DNA from: Mantis religiosa
Lineage: Eukaryota > Arthropoda > Insecta > Mantodea > Mantidae
Length of the DNA stretch: 64,000 nt
Direction of reading: 5' to 3'
NCBI GenBank assembly: GCA_030765055.1
Contig: CM060947.1
Span: 52,901,111-52,965,110 of the forward strand
The translations under genes were made by a program, and so were the position numbers. Each line of letters begins with the position of its first letter. Within the stretch, counting starts at the first letter, position 1. A model generated the notes under the pieces. The model saw nothing but the letters and a program-made list of their open reading frames with translations. It was not told the origin of the DNA and ran no database searches. Of this stretch, positions 18,040 through 29,210 are shown piece after piece.

Positions 18040-19248
18040 ATGATGGATGTGTTGGACGTGACCGGGATTCCGACCTTTGATGATAAGATCAGTAAGGAGG
18101 AAGAACACGTATTCCTACCGTACAATACGTCAGCTCTCGATGTGAACGATGAAATTAGAATTCCATGTCAAGCTGAAGATTTGTACACGCTTCCTAGTAA
18201 GAGTTATCTCTACATTGAGGGGACTCTCACTAAACCCGACGGCACCGTTGCCACATCGAAATTGAGTAACAATGCTATGGCATTCCTATTCGATGAGATT
18301 CGTCTGGATATGAATGGAACGACTATTGATAGAACTAGGAATCCGGGCATTTCATCAACGATGCGTAACTATGCTGCACTGAATGAACTGGAATCGAATC
18401 GTTTACTAAATGCTGGATGGATCTATCCTGGTGGTGTGGTAGACATCGTGAATACATCGAATGGTATCTTCAATGCTATCGTTCCTCTTTCGATGTTGCT
18501 GGGTTTCGCCGACGATCACAAGGAGGTCATACTTAATAGCAAGTTTGAACTTATTCTCATTAGATCTAAGGATTCTAATAATTGTATCATTGGAAACGAT
18601 CCTACAACCATACAACTAACTAGACTCGAATGGAGGATGCCTGTACTTCGACTTTCAGATTCTGAACGAGTTGATAAACTTAAACTCGTCAAATCGGATA
18701 AACCTCTACACGTCGCATTTCGAACCTTGGACCTTCACACTCAACCTGCTGTACCTCAAACTAAAGCGTTCACATGGAACATTGCAACCACGACTAAACT
18801 TGAAAAACCACGTTTCGTCATAGTCGGTGCACAAGTGGATAGATTGAATCATCTCGCTAAGGATGCTTCTCTATTTGATAATTGTAATATCACCAATCTG
18901 AAACTTTATCTCAACAGTGAATCTTACCCCTATCACGATATGAATTTGGATTTCGCCAATTCGAAATTTGCATCTCTGTATGATCAATATTCCAAATTTC
19001 AATCATCCTACTATGGAAAGGAGAATTACCCTCTTTTGAAAAGGAACGACTTTCTGAAATATGCACCGCTATTCGTCATCGATTGCTCTCATCAACCTGA
19101 GGATACTGTGACGGGGGCAGTGAATGTCAGATTGGAAGTTCAAGCATCGTCAAATTTTCCTGCACAAACTTCATTATTCTGTTTAATTATTCATGATAAA
19201 TTATTCACTTATAAACCACTAACTCATGTTGTACAATCTATCATATAG
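18040..19248 (+). CDS. MCP: Major capsid protein (hexon-like)
   Basis: 402 residues from ATG-ATG at 18040. Recognisable parts are 'EEEHVFLPYNT', 'YLYIEGTL', 'NNAMAFLFDEIRLDMNG', 'PRFVIVGAQVDR', 'FDNCNITNLKLYLNSE' and 'FCLIIHDKLFTYKP'. These match the widespread Polinton major capsid family, predicted in the literature to be a double jelly-roll that builds the shell. The protein is mid-range to short for the family but shows no break. It is the last gene of the plus-strand virion block. AATAAA signals follow at 19253 and 19257. The next gene converges from the minus strand. Confidence 0.82.
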   Translation: MMDVLDVTGIPTFDDKISKEEEHVFLPYNTSALDVNDEIRIPCQAEDLYTLPSKSYLYIEGTLTKPDGTVATSKLSNNAMAFLFDEIRLDMNGTTIDRTRNPGISSTMRNYAALNELESNRLLNAGWIYPGGVVDIVNTSNGIFNAIVPLSMLLGFADDHKEVILNSKFELILIRSKDSNNCIIGNDPTTIQLTRLEWRMPVLRLSDSERVDKLKLVKSDKPLHVAFRTLDLHTQPAVPQTKAFTWNIATTTKLEKPRFVIVGAQVDRLNHLAKDASLFDNCNITNLKLYLNSESYPYHDMNLDFANSKFASLYDQYSKFQSSYYGKENYPLLKRNDFLKYAPLFVIDCSHQPEDTVTGAVNVRLEVQASSNFPAQTSLFCLIIHDKLFTYKPLTHVVQSII

Positions 19249-19273
19249 GTGTAATAAATAAAACATTACAAAT

Positions 19274-19762
19274 TCAAATTATCTTTTTATTGACTTTAAC
19301 ATACATCTCCAATATCCTCTTCCTTGCACTCCTGCTTTTTGCATCATATGAACATAATGATTTATGAATATCATACAACTGATATAAATTTCTTTCAATA
19401 TATGGAATTAGTCTTTTAAGTCCATTGAATGCAGTACTATTCAGATTTATACTGCCCACATTTAAACATGTATTCACAAACGTTATTTCTTGCATCTTAT
19501 TCATGCATAACATTATATTAAATGCATATATTATATTTTCACTGTACGGTGCACATGGATGCTTACCATCTTTCAGATACGTATCCAAAACACACAAATT
19601 TGACATTATTACCTCCCAATCCTCTTTTGTAATATACACAAACGTATCGTCATGTGTGTCTTTAATGTAAAGTGATGGGAGTTCATTGTATAATCCTATG
19701 TTCACACGAAAGTCAATGCTGATGGAGATGTCGTTATCGTTCATGCACACACTATTTACCAT
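19274..19762 (-). CDS. Unknown small Polinton protein
   Basis: The first ATG is at 19762, giving 162 residues; the frame itself opens slightly earlier. I do not recognise it. It is mostly helical-looking in the second half ('YSENIIYAFNIMLCMNKM', 'LKRLIPYIERNLYQLYDIH'), has seven Cys and ends basic ('KSRSARKRILEMYVKV.KK'). It has no signal peptide or membrane segment. It overlaps the end of the next minus-strand gene by 11 bp, so the two are likely co-expressed. A minus-strand AATAAA (19286-19291) lies just inside the 3' end. A virus-host interaction or regulatory role is possible but not shown. Confidence 0.6.
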   Translation of the reverse strand: MVNSVCMNDNDISISIDFRVNIGLYNELPSLYIKDTHDDTFVYITKEDWEVIMSNLCVLDTYLKDGKHPCAPYSENIIYAFNIMLCMNKMQEITFVNTCLNVGSINLNSTAFNGLKRLIPYIERNLYQLYDIHKSLCSYDAKSRSARKRILEMYVKVNKKII

Positions 19763-20417
19763 CACTCGCAACTTCCTCCTCTACTTCTTCTGCGAAGGGT
19801 GTGAAGGGTTCGAACATCATTATGATGAAACTGTCTTGATCGAACGTCTTCTTGGCTTTGACGATTCTCGGTTTGCAGTTCGTCTTCTTCTTTTTCTTGT
19901 CTCCTTTCTTACTGGATCTGCGGACATACACGAACTGTCTCAACATCGTGAATATTTAATACACTTGTTAACGTAAAACTCTTATTATTTTATACTCACT
20001 TTTCTATGACTTCCTCCTCGGGTTTCGATGTACCGATATCCTTAAACGGACGATCATTGTACGGACCGCACACATCTTCACCTTGATCCTGTTCGGACTG
20101 GCATGCCACATCTTCACTTTGGGCTTTACTGAAATAAACATATTTATCATTAGTTATCTAACACATAACAACACTTTCACGTTAACACACAATTATAATT
20201 CTACTTACCCGAGGTACACTTTACAATTCTTTCCGCATTGAGCATAAGATGTGATCGAATCATGATGGGAAGGATTCTTGCAAATCACTTGATGCATCTT
20301 TCCATCACACGTTTCATCGTGGTGCTCAACCCAATGCTTTTGCAAATCTTCGAAATTGCGTAGATTCTCCCAGAATCTGGTATCACTTTCAATGATAGGT
20401 GTTGTTGTTCCACTCAT
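19752..20417 (-). CDS. Three-exon Cys/His-rich Polinton protein
   Basis: Proposed exons are 20417-20209, 20128-20000 and 19938-19752. Donors are GTAAGT and GTGAGT on the minus strand; acceptors are TTTCAG and a weaker TTGAG. The lengths (209, 129, 187) close the frame to 174 residues plus stop. Exon 1 starts 'MSGTTTPIIESD' and holds a possible zinc site with Cys and His in 'HHDETCDGKMHQVICKN' and 'CGKNC'. Exon 2 is acidic with two more Cys. Exon 3 begins basic ('RRSSKKGDKKKKKTNCKPR') and ends acidic ('AEEVEEEVASDGK'). I do not recognise the family. The basic patch could be a nuclear signal, which would fit a regulatory protein; that is inference. Confidence 0.6.
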
Positions 20418-20664
20418 CTTGACGTTGCGATGTGAAGTGAGAATGCATTCGTTCCCGAGTGAGCAGATGGGTGATGAAACGTGATCATACCTGTCTCCCC
20501 CCTCCCCATCCTATCGTCGATTGTACTTAACGGACGGAGGGTTTGTGTGAAGTGAGGACACGTTCGTTCCCGAGCTGGCGGGACAGGGTGAGACCTGTTA
20601 ATTCGGATTTACTCACATATGCACAAATCTTGAGGAATGACAACACGTCATCACCCTTATACTT
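20418..20664 (-). promoter_or_regulatory. Right-arm promoter region with a 29-bp direct repeat
   Basis: Two copies of 'tgtgaagtgag.a..cattcgttcccgag' (about 20431-20459 and 20546-20574, differing by a few bases) lie just upstream of the minus-strand gene. 'cggacggagg' (20531-20540) repeats a box found near the left-arm gene start. No TATA box stands out. Regulatory use is inferred from position. Confidence 0.35.
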
Positions 20665-21241
20665 CAATGTGGAATAGATTTATATTTTCTCGTACCTCGA
20701 TGTGGGAATGGAATTTAACCTTTTCTTAACCTTTACATCGCTCTTGGATACAATAGCTCAAGGAGAGATTCTGCATAGGGAACACCCCTTACCAGAATGT
20801 CTTATTACATTTATTTTCATAAATCTCTCCCAGTAAACATACCTAATCATTCTCTCGATATTCTTTTATCTAAAGAATAACGATACTACATCATATATCA
20901 TACACTAAACGTAATAGATATCAAACCCTACACTCGATATTCATACATGAGAGTTCAAGCACAGACATCGAAGCACTGAACGTAATAGATATCAAACCCT
21001 AGACTCGATATTCATACATGAGAGTTCAAGCACAGTCATCGAAGAATTACTATCAATACATTTAATTCAAACATCCCCGGAACCCCCGTTACCCACCCCG
21101 CCCCATCACAATATCGAACCCTAGACTTCGATATTCATACATGAGAGTTCAAGCACACATACACATCGAAAAGAATTCACATTTAATTCAAACATCCCCG
21201 GAACCCCCCCGTTACCCATCCCACCCATCACACATTACACA

Positions 21242-21279
<38 letters not shown>

Positions 21280-21489
21280 ATCATCATCATCATCATCATC
21301 CTAACCCTCAAAAACATCTCACTGCACAGGGGAGAACGGCACTACGCCAACACTCCCCTTCTTTTACAACTCGATTTTCATATAGGAGAGTTCTAAATCA
21401 ATGAGCATTCTACATCACTCATATATTAACACAGAGGAGAGTTCAACATCTTATCTACACTGTGCTGATTCTCTCAATTCTATACTACT
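20665..21489 (-). repeat. Polinton right terminal inverted repeat
   Basis: Complement of 5081-5895, ending CTATACTACT. It is slightly longer than the left arm because of a longer CA tract (21244-21274). Only about four substitutions are visible by eye outside simple repeats, which points to a recent insertion or to terminal homogenisation during replication. The open frame 21141-21404 is made of the simple repeats and is not a gene. Confidence 0.95.
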
Positions 21490-21495
21490 GTCGCC
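21490..21495. repeat. Polinton TSD, right (GTCGCC)
   Basis: Identical to 5075-5080 and directly follows the terminal CTATACTACT. It interrupts the mariner transposase codons. Confidence 0.95.
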
Positions 21496-22038
21496 ATTCC
21501 ATGGATTGTTGTTTCGATTCTGGTGTGACGTAGGCCACCCATGTTTCGTCACCAGTAACAATTTGGTCTAAAAATGTTCATCATCATTGGGTACCGCTCA
21601 AGGAAAGTCAATGCACTGCCTAAACGTTGGGTTTTGTGCAAATCCGTCAACATTTTCGGAATCCAAAGTGAACACAGTTTCCGGTACTTCAAGCTCTCGG
21701 TCACAATGCGATACAAAGCACTACGAGAATATTGAGAAAAATAGTCGCACAATGATGAAATTGTAAAGCGTCTCTTTTCTCTCACCTTTTCGTCCACTTT
21801 CTCACCAAATTTTCAGTAACGACCGAAGAACGCCCACTCCGTTCTTCATCATGCATATTTGTACCGCCATCTTTAAATGCTCTCACCTATTTCTTTACTA
21901 TTCCATCACTCCTAATGTTCTGTCCGTAAACTTCACAGATCTCACGATGAATATCGATCGGTTTACGCCTTTAGCACTAAGAAATCGTATAACAGCCCGT
22001 ACTTCACAATCGGCGGGACTGACGATTGTCACAGGCAT
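21496..22038 (-). pseudogene. Mariner transposase, N-terminal half
   Basis: It starts at an ATG (22038-22036) with 'MPVTIVSPADCEVRAVIRFL', loses the frame at least twice, then reads 'RRFTISSLCDYFSQYSRSALY' in part and 'LCSLWIPKMLTDLHKTQRL' (21549-21797). The first catalytic Asp ('TGDETWVAYVTPE') lies at about 21510-21550, some 50 bp from the Polinton. The gene continues at 5080 on the other side. 22039-22204 is the 5' untranslated part and TIR. Confidence 0.9.
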
Positions 22039-22204
22039 CTTAAACACTCAGTAACCAACGTATACAATGAAGAATCAGACTGTAATGACGTCAGTACGTA
22101 GACAAGAGATGTAGGTAACCAGCGCGCATGCGCGGAACGCCGACCGTAGCGCTGCTGCGGCGGAATCGCAAAACGGCACTGACTTAAAAAACATGCCTCG
22201 TATA

Positions 22205-22940
22205 TTGTGAAGACCTGACCATTGATATTAATGGATAATAATACCACATGGCCAGCCTTTGCACGGGGAATAGCTCGGACGGGACTTCATGCTTTGCGGA
22301 GAGGTTGGGATTTTCAATTGGTACATTTTTACAAAAGGTTGGGTAACACTAAGTATAACTACAAATAACTTAAAGAGAATATCTACTAAATTAAATATTT
22401 ACAAACAAGGTCCCTCGGTCTACATATCTTACACAGCTGGGGCATTATGCCTGGCACGGCCAAAGACCGGCACACAAAAAGAAACATATTCACACACCAG
22501 ACTCACTCATTCCACCAGAGGGGGATGGAGTGGGGATGTGACGTCACTTGTGACAATGTATCTAAGCTTTCTATTTTAAATATTTTTAAATATTAAATGA
22601 ATTACGAATTACTCTTAATATATCTCAGGTTCTCTAGCTTGCCAAAATAGACCATGCTTACCTGCGTAGGCAGTTATCTAACAAGTTTGCAAATTAAAAC
22701 AATACAAGGGCTGCCAGTAAACAAAGTAAAAGCCTTCTGTGACCTAACAAAGGATCCTAACAAAGAACGAAACAATAAAAGCCCGCTCATGCAAGGAGAC
22801 TTACGAAATGCAAATAGTACCCTGATACATGCAAGAAAAGGAGTTTATATCTGTTATGTTGGGATGTTTAAATGACGAGAGAATTAGTAAAAGTTATAAA
22901 ACAAAAATGTAGATATAAATATTTATGAATAAAGCTTTCT
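22205..22940. other. No recognisable gene
   Basis: AT-rich sequence. The short frames (22289-22579, 22654-22875) show no domain or repeat I know. Confidence 0.5.
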
Positions 22941-23166
22941 TTTTTTTTAATTTACATCCTCCAACGTTACGTCATATCGGACGATGAATGAAATGATACT
23001 CTAAGTAGCCCAGGGTCCATAGAGCTTAGAATGATCTAATATTCGTGTTTCAGGATAGCAAAAACCCCGAAAAAAAACGTTATCCAGGTAACTCACCCTG
23101 ACCAAGATTCCAAATCGGGACTTCTTGTACATGAGACACACCTGCTACCATTTACGCTACCTAAGC
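22941..23166 (-). repeat. SINE family A, diverged full copy
   Basis: Complement of the family: tail 'cctccaacgttacgtcatat', core 'tatccaggtaactcaccctg', and the tRNA-like head near 23100-23166. Many substitutions show it is old. Confidence 0.75.
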
Positions 23167-25261
23167 GGACAAGAATTGGTTTGAAATCAATAGAAATTTA
23201 AGAGTTGTTTATATGGAGAGGCATACTTTGGGAGGCCTGCTGTATTCAGGCGAATATCGGCAGAGACCGGGGCGCTAATTGTACCCTCCAGTACAACCAT
23301 GACGCCTGTAGTGGCAGGTGACATAGCGGCCGGGTGGTGTGTACGGAAAGTGCGGTTGCTTGCCGGATTACTTAAGTATCACCACACAGAACACTGTGCG
23401 GATTATTTCAGATAGTAGTAACTGTAATGTTAGATGAGAGACGGTATTATATCTTTACCAGTCACAATCAAAACACAAAAAAGCAAGTTCAGGCACCATT
23501 GGTAACCAAGGCACAAGCCTATTGCTTTCGTTCTTTGTTAGGATAATGCCATTTATATTTTCTAAAACTGGTTTTTAAGTAAAGATCACCAAATCATCGT
23601 AAGTATTGCTATAACTAATTGTGAGAAACTTTCACTTGTAGAAAATACTGCTATTCATTTATTGTTATAAAAATGTATTTAGAAAAATGTTTAAAATGGA
23701 GGTTAATATGAAATAGTCGGGCTTTGTGGAATAAGTGGTATAAAACATCGAAAAATTAATTTTATTTCATAAAACAAGAACCATGATTGGCTTAAAATAG
23801 AAAAAAAAACATCTATACTCAAATAGTTATAGACCTATACCATAGGCAAAGTCTAGAATAAGATAAAAGATAGGTTTTGTTTAATTTAAATGCATTTAAT
23901 TATTAAAAATGTATATATTTTGGATTTAAATTAGGTTATACTTCTATTTAGTATATCTTGTATGGTTATATGGAACATTATACTTTAACGTTCTGTATTA
24001 AAAATACCTGGTATTCAATAATACCCGACACAACATCTTGGACAATGAACCATGAAAGTAATGCACAAAACACTGATAGCTAAAAAACGTCCACAATATA
24101 ACAAACTACAATTCTTTTAGTGTCCCTCACGCTTAAAATCAATATTAAAGTCATTACGTACTAGTGGGTTAAAATGCTTGAAAATTTTCCTGAAAAAAAA
24201 AAAACATTTGAATATCACAAAGCACACATTATTCTGTAATTAGTGAAATAACAACAATCTGTTAACTCTCACAGTAGTGCATTATGGGAGACTTCTTTGG
24301 CTACTTTATGGCACTCCATCAGGATAACAGCAGCAAACAGAGCCGAAATCTTGATATTCCATATTACCCGACTATTCCATAATAGCCTCCTCTCCTCTAT
24401 GTATTACGAACTTAATATAACATTAATTGAATAACGTACTAGCATGCATAATGAGACTACACTTTCTCTCTAGTAAAGCTCCTTTATTTGGTAAACCGTA
24501 TATTCACAATAATGTAAACAAACGAAACACTCTGACACTCGATTTCACCAACAAACGTTAAGTTTGACAATATTTATAAAAAAATTGCATTTCACCAACA
24601 ACTCTCACCTTAACACTTACGTTATATCTCTTGTTAAACTAACAACCCATATGTTGTGAAGTCCTTAACAATTGTAAATAGTCAAGCTGGCGGACGTAAA
24701 CGCAGCTTTTAATGTCAATTTGCTATTTTCAAGACCGTCTAAATGGCATTCATAATAGAGTACGGCCTGTGAGGAGAAATGATTTTGAGGAGATATAGAC
24801 TGTTGAAACAAGTTGCTATGAAGATTACTGCGGAAATACAAGAGAGGTTAGAATATGCATCAAAAGGAATATGGCGATTTCGCCTTTGCTTCAAGAATTA
24901 ATAAATTAATAAGCATTAATGAGCATTAAAGCATTAATAACTCATCACTTTTGTCGTACCTTGTTTTAAATTTGCGCAATACTGACGTTAGAACATGCAT
25001 AGAAAGGAATATGCCATCTTGCCTGTTGCGATTTTATAATTCACTGAATTATATGGATAATGCACTGTCCACCTCGTATCTTGAAACGTTCAAGTCACTC
25101 CTCACTTCTCTCCTTCGCACCTCGTTTTAAATTTACTTAATACTAAGTTGTTTCTTGCTTCTAGCGTAAGCTTGAAGGATGTACCCGAAAATACGAAGAT
25201 CTTGGCCTTCCACAATCTGGAAATGATAAATACTCTGGGGAATTTCCACTAGGGCAATATC
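23167..25261. other. No recognisable gene; weak tandem duplication near the end
   Basis: AT-rich. Two imperfect units (about 24840-24975 and 24985-25140) share 'gaa.atgcat..aaaggaatatg' and 'tcgtttt.aaattt.c', which suggests an old duplication. I see nothing else. Confidence 0.4.
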
Positions 25262-25680
25262 TGATTTCTTAAAAAAGCCCCCCCCCCCATCGATAATAAC
25301 ATCAAGACGAGTGGAAGTGGAAACGCCACTTACGCGCGTCAACACCGCAGGGAAGACTACCGAATAACCTCGGTGGGGCCACCTGATGATCTAGCACACC
25401 TTCTAATAGCTATGCAGGCTAGTACCCGGGACTACTTAGGCAGCATTCTATCCCCGCCGGGCAGCCGGAGCCTGGCCGGAGGTACCCGATCTCCTACGGG
25501 TATTGGGAACACACTGCCCCCTCGATGCAACCCAATCCGAAAAACTCCCCTTCTGGAGGGGTTCGAATGTTCGGCCCGAGGTTCCTCTGGTAACGTCAGA
25601 GGTACCACGAGTGCTTAGGGTCCGCAGCGCCCGCACCACGGCAGCTGAAGGGGACAGATCCCCTCCCCTACGGGAATCGT
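25262..25680 (+). repeat. GC-rich dispersed repeat, copy 1
   Basis: It starts near a C run (about 25277-25287), then 'gtggaagtggaaacgccactta', 'ctatgcaggctagtacccgg', 'gaacacactgccccctcga', 'caacccaatccga', 'ttcctctggtaacg' and 'gtaccacgagtgct.agggtc'. The same words in the same order recur at 41.4 kb and, reversed, at 44.4-44.8 kb, with fragments at 39.5, 55.6 and 56.9 kb. The frames across it are not coding. Confidence 0.8.
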
Positions 25681-25846
25681 GCTTCTATGCATTTGAATTA
25701 AATTCGTTTCCAATCTTTTCCCACTTGACATCTTTCTCTTTTACATTCAGCGCATCCGTCCTCTTATTTTCCACGATATCCGTATACTTAGTAACCAATT
25801 CAGTTAACAGTTCTTTTTCCATTGATGAGAAAATGTGTGAAATGTG

Positions 25847-26090
25847 TAGTGTTTAACACCCGCTTTTACTACATACGGCACCGCAGGCAGTGACACTGAT
25901 GATACATGAGATGAAGATGGAGCACCGGTGGAATGAGATGGCGGTGGAAACCGGAGTTCCCGGAGAAAACCCGCCCCAGCGCCGTGTTGTCCACCACAAA
26001 TCTCACTTTGCGGTCGCCTGGGATCGAACCTGGGCCACCTTGGTGAGAGCCAAGCGGTCTAACCACTGAGCCACGGCGCGGCCCCATCGA
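25847..26090 (-). repeat. SINE family B, full length
   Basis: Minus strand: the tRNA-Glu-like head (A box in the complement of 'ctaaccactgagcca', B box in the complement of 'gggatcgaacc') is at 26000-26085. The body 'ccaccacaaatctcacttt' follows and the tail 'acccgcttttactacatacg' lies at 25858-25878. Confidence 0.9.
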
Positions 26091-27570
26091 TGAGAAATTT
26101 GTCCCATGCATTCCCTTATGATTTTGTTCAGCCGCCATCTTTTCAACTGTGTGTAGCGAAAATGAAAACAAAAGCGCATCGCAGTACGTTCAGAAAATAA
26201 TACGATTCATTCATAGCCTTCTATAGCTGTAATATTTACAAGTCTCTTGGCGTTAACACGTGTTTGTTAACATTCTTAGAAAACAGGTTGATGTAATGCA
26301 AGAGATTTAACAGTAGTGATGGCGCTGTGACAATTGTTACGTTACATTTGCTAACGTTGATTTTAACATCTGATGGTGAAATCGGGAATGAATCACTCTT
26401 ACATTCACATGGATATACATATTAAGCACCAAATCTATAGTAAAATTAACACAAATAGCTTTTCTTCTCCAAGTTTGCCCAATTTTGGCTGCTTAGAAGT
26501 CCCAACATATTCTCTCTCTGTTGGAGACAAAAAGTATCTCAAATAACAATGTTTTCCTAATGCTTTCCGTCTGTACACAAGCTGCCAAAATATTTGCTGT
26601 CTTTCTGTTGCTCATATATCTGCACTATGTTTAATTACTCCTACACCAAATATAATTTAAGCCACATTTCCATAATCCTCGATGCAGCTTTACCGACCAA
26701 CAATATGAATCCTCAATGTTATTATTTTGGTTATTAGTCATATAAAAACTACATGTATTTTAGCTACTCTCCCCCTTCCTTGAGGTGGAACTTTACACTT
26801 GTTCTGTAGGTACATATTTAATAGATAAAGATCTAGAGGTTATTTTTAAAACAGGGGGCTTAGGTAAAGGGCCGATATTTTCTGAGAGAGTTTATCAATC
26901 ACCTGACACTAATGACTAGCAGATTAATGGCGAACCCTCTCTCTAATCACTGGCTCGATTAAGGCCTGCCCCCACCCTCATGTTGTATTGACACTTTTTA
27001 TTGGTAAATGGAGCCAGGGGTACTGTGTCGCATGATTGAGCTGCCTTGCGGGTTGCGTTTCCTTGACAACCCCGCATTGTTAACACCAGGCGTTTCAGCT
27101 ACATCTACACTCACATGTCATTCCATGTATATTTATCTTTATAGCTTGTTCAAACCATTGCTGCGAAAGCTGCGTACATAATAGGCAAGAAGCTTTGAAA
27201 TGCGTTTTCGATATTTCACAACAAAAAATATGCTCCTTTAGTGAAAAAAATAAAACATAAATACATAACTCCAAAATAAACAGAGATTAAATAGCAAACT
27301 TGGTAGTATAAATTCATTATGTTCCAAGAACGAGACGTTTATAAGGAAATGTTCCCAAACATAACTATTCTCTACCTGGAAAATATTTGGAAATTTATGA
27401 TTTTAATAAGAAGTACTAAAGATTTCGATTAAAAAATAAATTACAGGTGCTAAGTTATTTTTATTGCAGATGAAATGTTTGTCTTGAAATTTCTGGAAGT
27501 AGTTTGTAAATTCTCTTCATTCTGAACGACTTTTGTACAACTAATAAACCTTAGGAGATAGGCGAAGCCT
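26091..27570. other. No recognisable gene
   Basis: AT-rich sequence without a coherent ORF or a known repeat. Confidence 0.5.
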
Positions 27571-27835
27571 TACCACACAAAAGCCCGCCTCGGTAGCGTG
27601 GTGGTAGCATATCTGCCTCACGCTTAAGAGGTCCCGAGTTTGAACCTCGGTCAGGGTGAGTTACCTGGATAAGGTTTTTTCTGGGTTTTTCCCTTATCCT
27701 GAAAGACGAATGTCGGGTAACTCTAAGCTCTATGGACCCCGGGCTCATTTTAGCATCATTTCACCCATTCCAATCATCGTCCGATATGACTTAAAGTTGG
27801 AGGAAGTAAATTAAAAAAAAATACCACACAAAAAG
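27571..27835 (+). repeat. SINE family A, full length with TSD
   Basis: The TSD 'taccacacaaaag' is at 27571-27583 and recurs at about 27822-27835 after the A-rich tail. The tRNA-like head 'cccgcctcggtagcgtggtgg' (in part) carries the B box 'gagtttgaacctc'. The core and tail are typical of the family. The head resembles tRNA-Val (CAC) in its anticodon arm. Confidence 0.92.
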
Positions 27836-28307
27836 ACGTAATTCTTGTTAAACCAAAATATACCAACTGCATATTTTGGAAAATGAGTAATTTCCGAGAT
27901 ATACCTTGATATTGGTTGGAAATTTTCAATATCTATACTTCTCAAATGAGAAAACAAGATAACAGAATTTCAAAACCATCTCATTGGGATGGCTCTTAAA
28001 AGATTTGGCAAAGTCTACCTTCACCCTCTACTCCCATTGTATCTACAACGAAAATGTGACAAAACCATTTCAGAAGCGTTCACCTCGATTCAAGTGAAGT
28101 ACATCACGTAGCGGGATTTTAGGGGCGATGAGATGGAAAGATGGTGTTCTCGAAGTCTGCAGCGATCATGTGGAACGTTATTATTCCCACCTGCAGTCGT
28201 CCTGCGTTGTGATTAAAGTTGCGGGTTAAATTCAGCCCTCCAAGAAGAAGATGAGGAAGTCACGGGTTGATAATTCTTACCGGACCAATCTGGCACTCAG
28301 ATGTATC

Positions 28308-29210
28308 TACGAGGGCTGTTCAGTAAACAACGATCACATTTTTTTTTTGACAACGTACCTTTACTCATCCTCATAAATTTGATTGTCCTTCTCAAAATAG
28401 TCACCCTGAATGCGATGCACTTGTCCCAGCGTTTCTGCCAGTCTTCAGAGACATGCTGGAAACCATTTTTGAGAGATCCTTCAAAATTGCCTCCGCAGCC
28501 TTCACTACTGATGATGGATGATGCCTCCCAAGAAGGCGTTTCTTTAAGTTAGGGAATAGAAAAAATCACATTGGGCTAAATACGGACTATAGGGAGGGAT
28601 ACACTTCACGTTGATTCTTGCAAGATATTCAGCAACAACATTGGCAATATGCGGCCGCGCATTATCGTGATGCAGCATCCAGCCTGTTTCACGAAAATGT
28701 CGTCTTTTGCGCCTGATATGGACTTGCAATGTTTTCAGGTCACCCCGGTGTTATTGTCCAGTTACTGATGTGTGTGCAGGTACAACATAATGATAAATCA
28801 TTTTATAAATATCAAGGAATAAGATGACCATAACTTTCCCAGAAGAAGCAACCACTTTTGCTTTTTGAGGGTTGGTGTTGAAGGAGACATCCACTGTGAG
28901 CTTTGCTGTTTGTTCTGGATCAAAATGATGTAGCCAAGTTTCATTGGCAGTGATTAACTTTGATAGAAACTCCGGATCTTCCTCTAAAATCAACTTTAAC
29001 TGCATGTAACCTCCATTGCAGCGGTAGGCGATACTGAACAGGTCTGAACTTAACTGGTTCTCATAGGCGGGCACCAGGAGTACCAACAATGAAACTACTA
29101 CGGCGTGTTTGTTTCACATTAAGCTAACAGAATATAATAAGATTGAATTTTAGTGCGAAAAATTATGACCGTAAAAAATTATGACCTTTCCTTATTGAAC
29201 AACCCTCGTA
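28308..29210 (-). mobile_element. Internally deleted mariner element
   Basis: TIRs TACGAGGGCTGTTCAGTAA (28308) and the complement of TTACGAGGGTTGTTCAATAA (ending 29210). Minus-strand transposase pieces: 'LITANETWLHHFDPEQ' (28751-29089), where the first catalytic Asp is Asn, and 'WMLHHDNARPHIANVV', then 'PPYSPYLAQCDFF' (28544-28729). At 903 bp it lacks the N-terminal third. It is not functional. Confidence 0.88.

Larger units (their letters stand above)
5081..21489. mobile_element. Complete Polinton/Maverick (adintovirus-like) element
   Basis: A 16,409-bp element with AG...CT ends, TIRs of about 0.82 kb and a perfect 6-bp TSD. It carries the Polinton core set: protein-primed DNA polymerase B, retroviral-type integrase, FtsK/HerA-type packaging ATPase, adenain-like protease, penton-type and major capsid proteins. 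It adds a PLA2/pX-like protein and a fibre-like protein. All main frames are open and the TIR arms differ by only a few substitutions outside simple repeats, so the insertion is recent. Known Polintons copy themselves with their own polymerase and are thought to form virions. That the copy is active is inference. Confidence 0.96.
4457..22204 (-). mobile_element. Mariner element split by a nested Polinton
   Basis: The outer TIRs read TATACGAGGCATGTTTTT-AAGTCAGT at 4457 and its complement ending at 22204. Without the Polinton the element is 624 + 709 = 1333 bp, the usual mariner size. Transposase is on the minus strand, with the N-terminal half to the right (21496-22038) and the C-terminal half to the left (about 4570-5080). 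The insertion lies shortly after the DETW motif. Frameshifts and an internal stop show decay. Confidence 0.92.

Noticed and set aside
16252..19248. Integrated adenovirus or parvovirus fragments
   Set aside because: The PLA2, pX-like, protease and capsid genes all lie between exact Polinton ends with a TSD, next to Polinton polymerase and integrase, so they belong to the element.
25373..25856. Arg/Pro-rich proteins in the GC-rich repeat
   Set aside because: The frames exist only because of the high GC content; they are not kept in the same register between copies and carry no domain.
27584..27660. tRNA-Val gene
   Set aside because: It is the head of SINE A, followed by the family body and flanked by a TSD; it has no proper acceptor stem.
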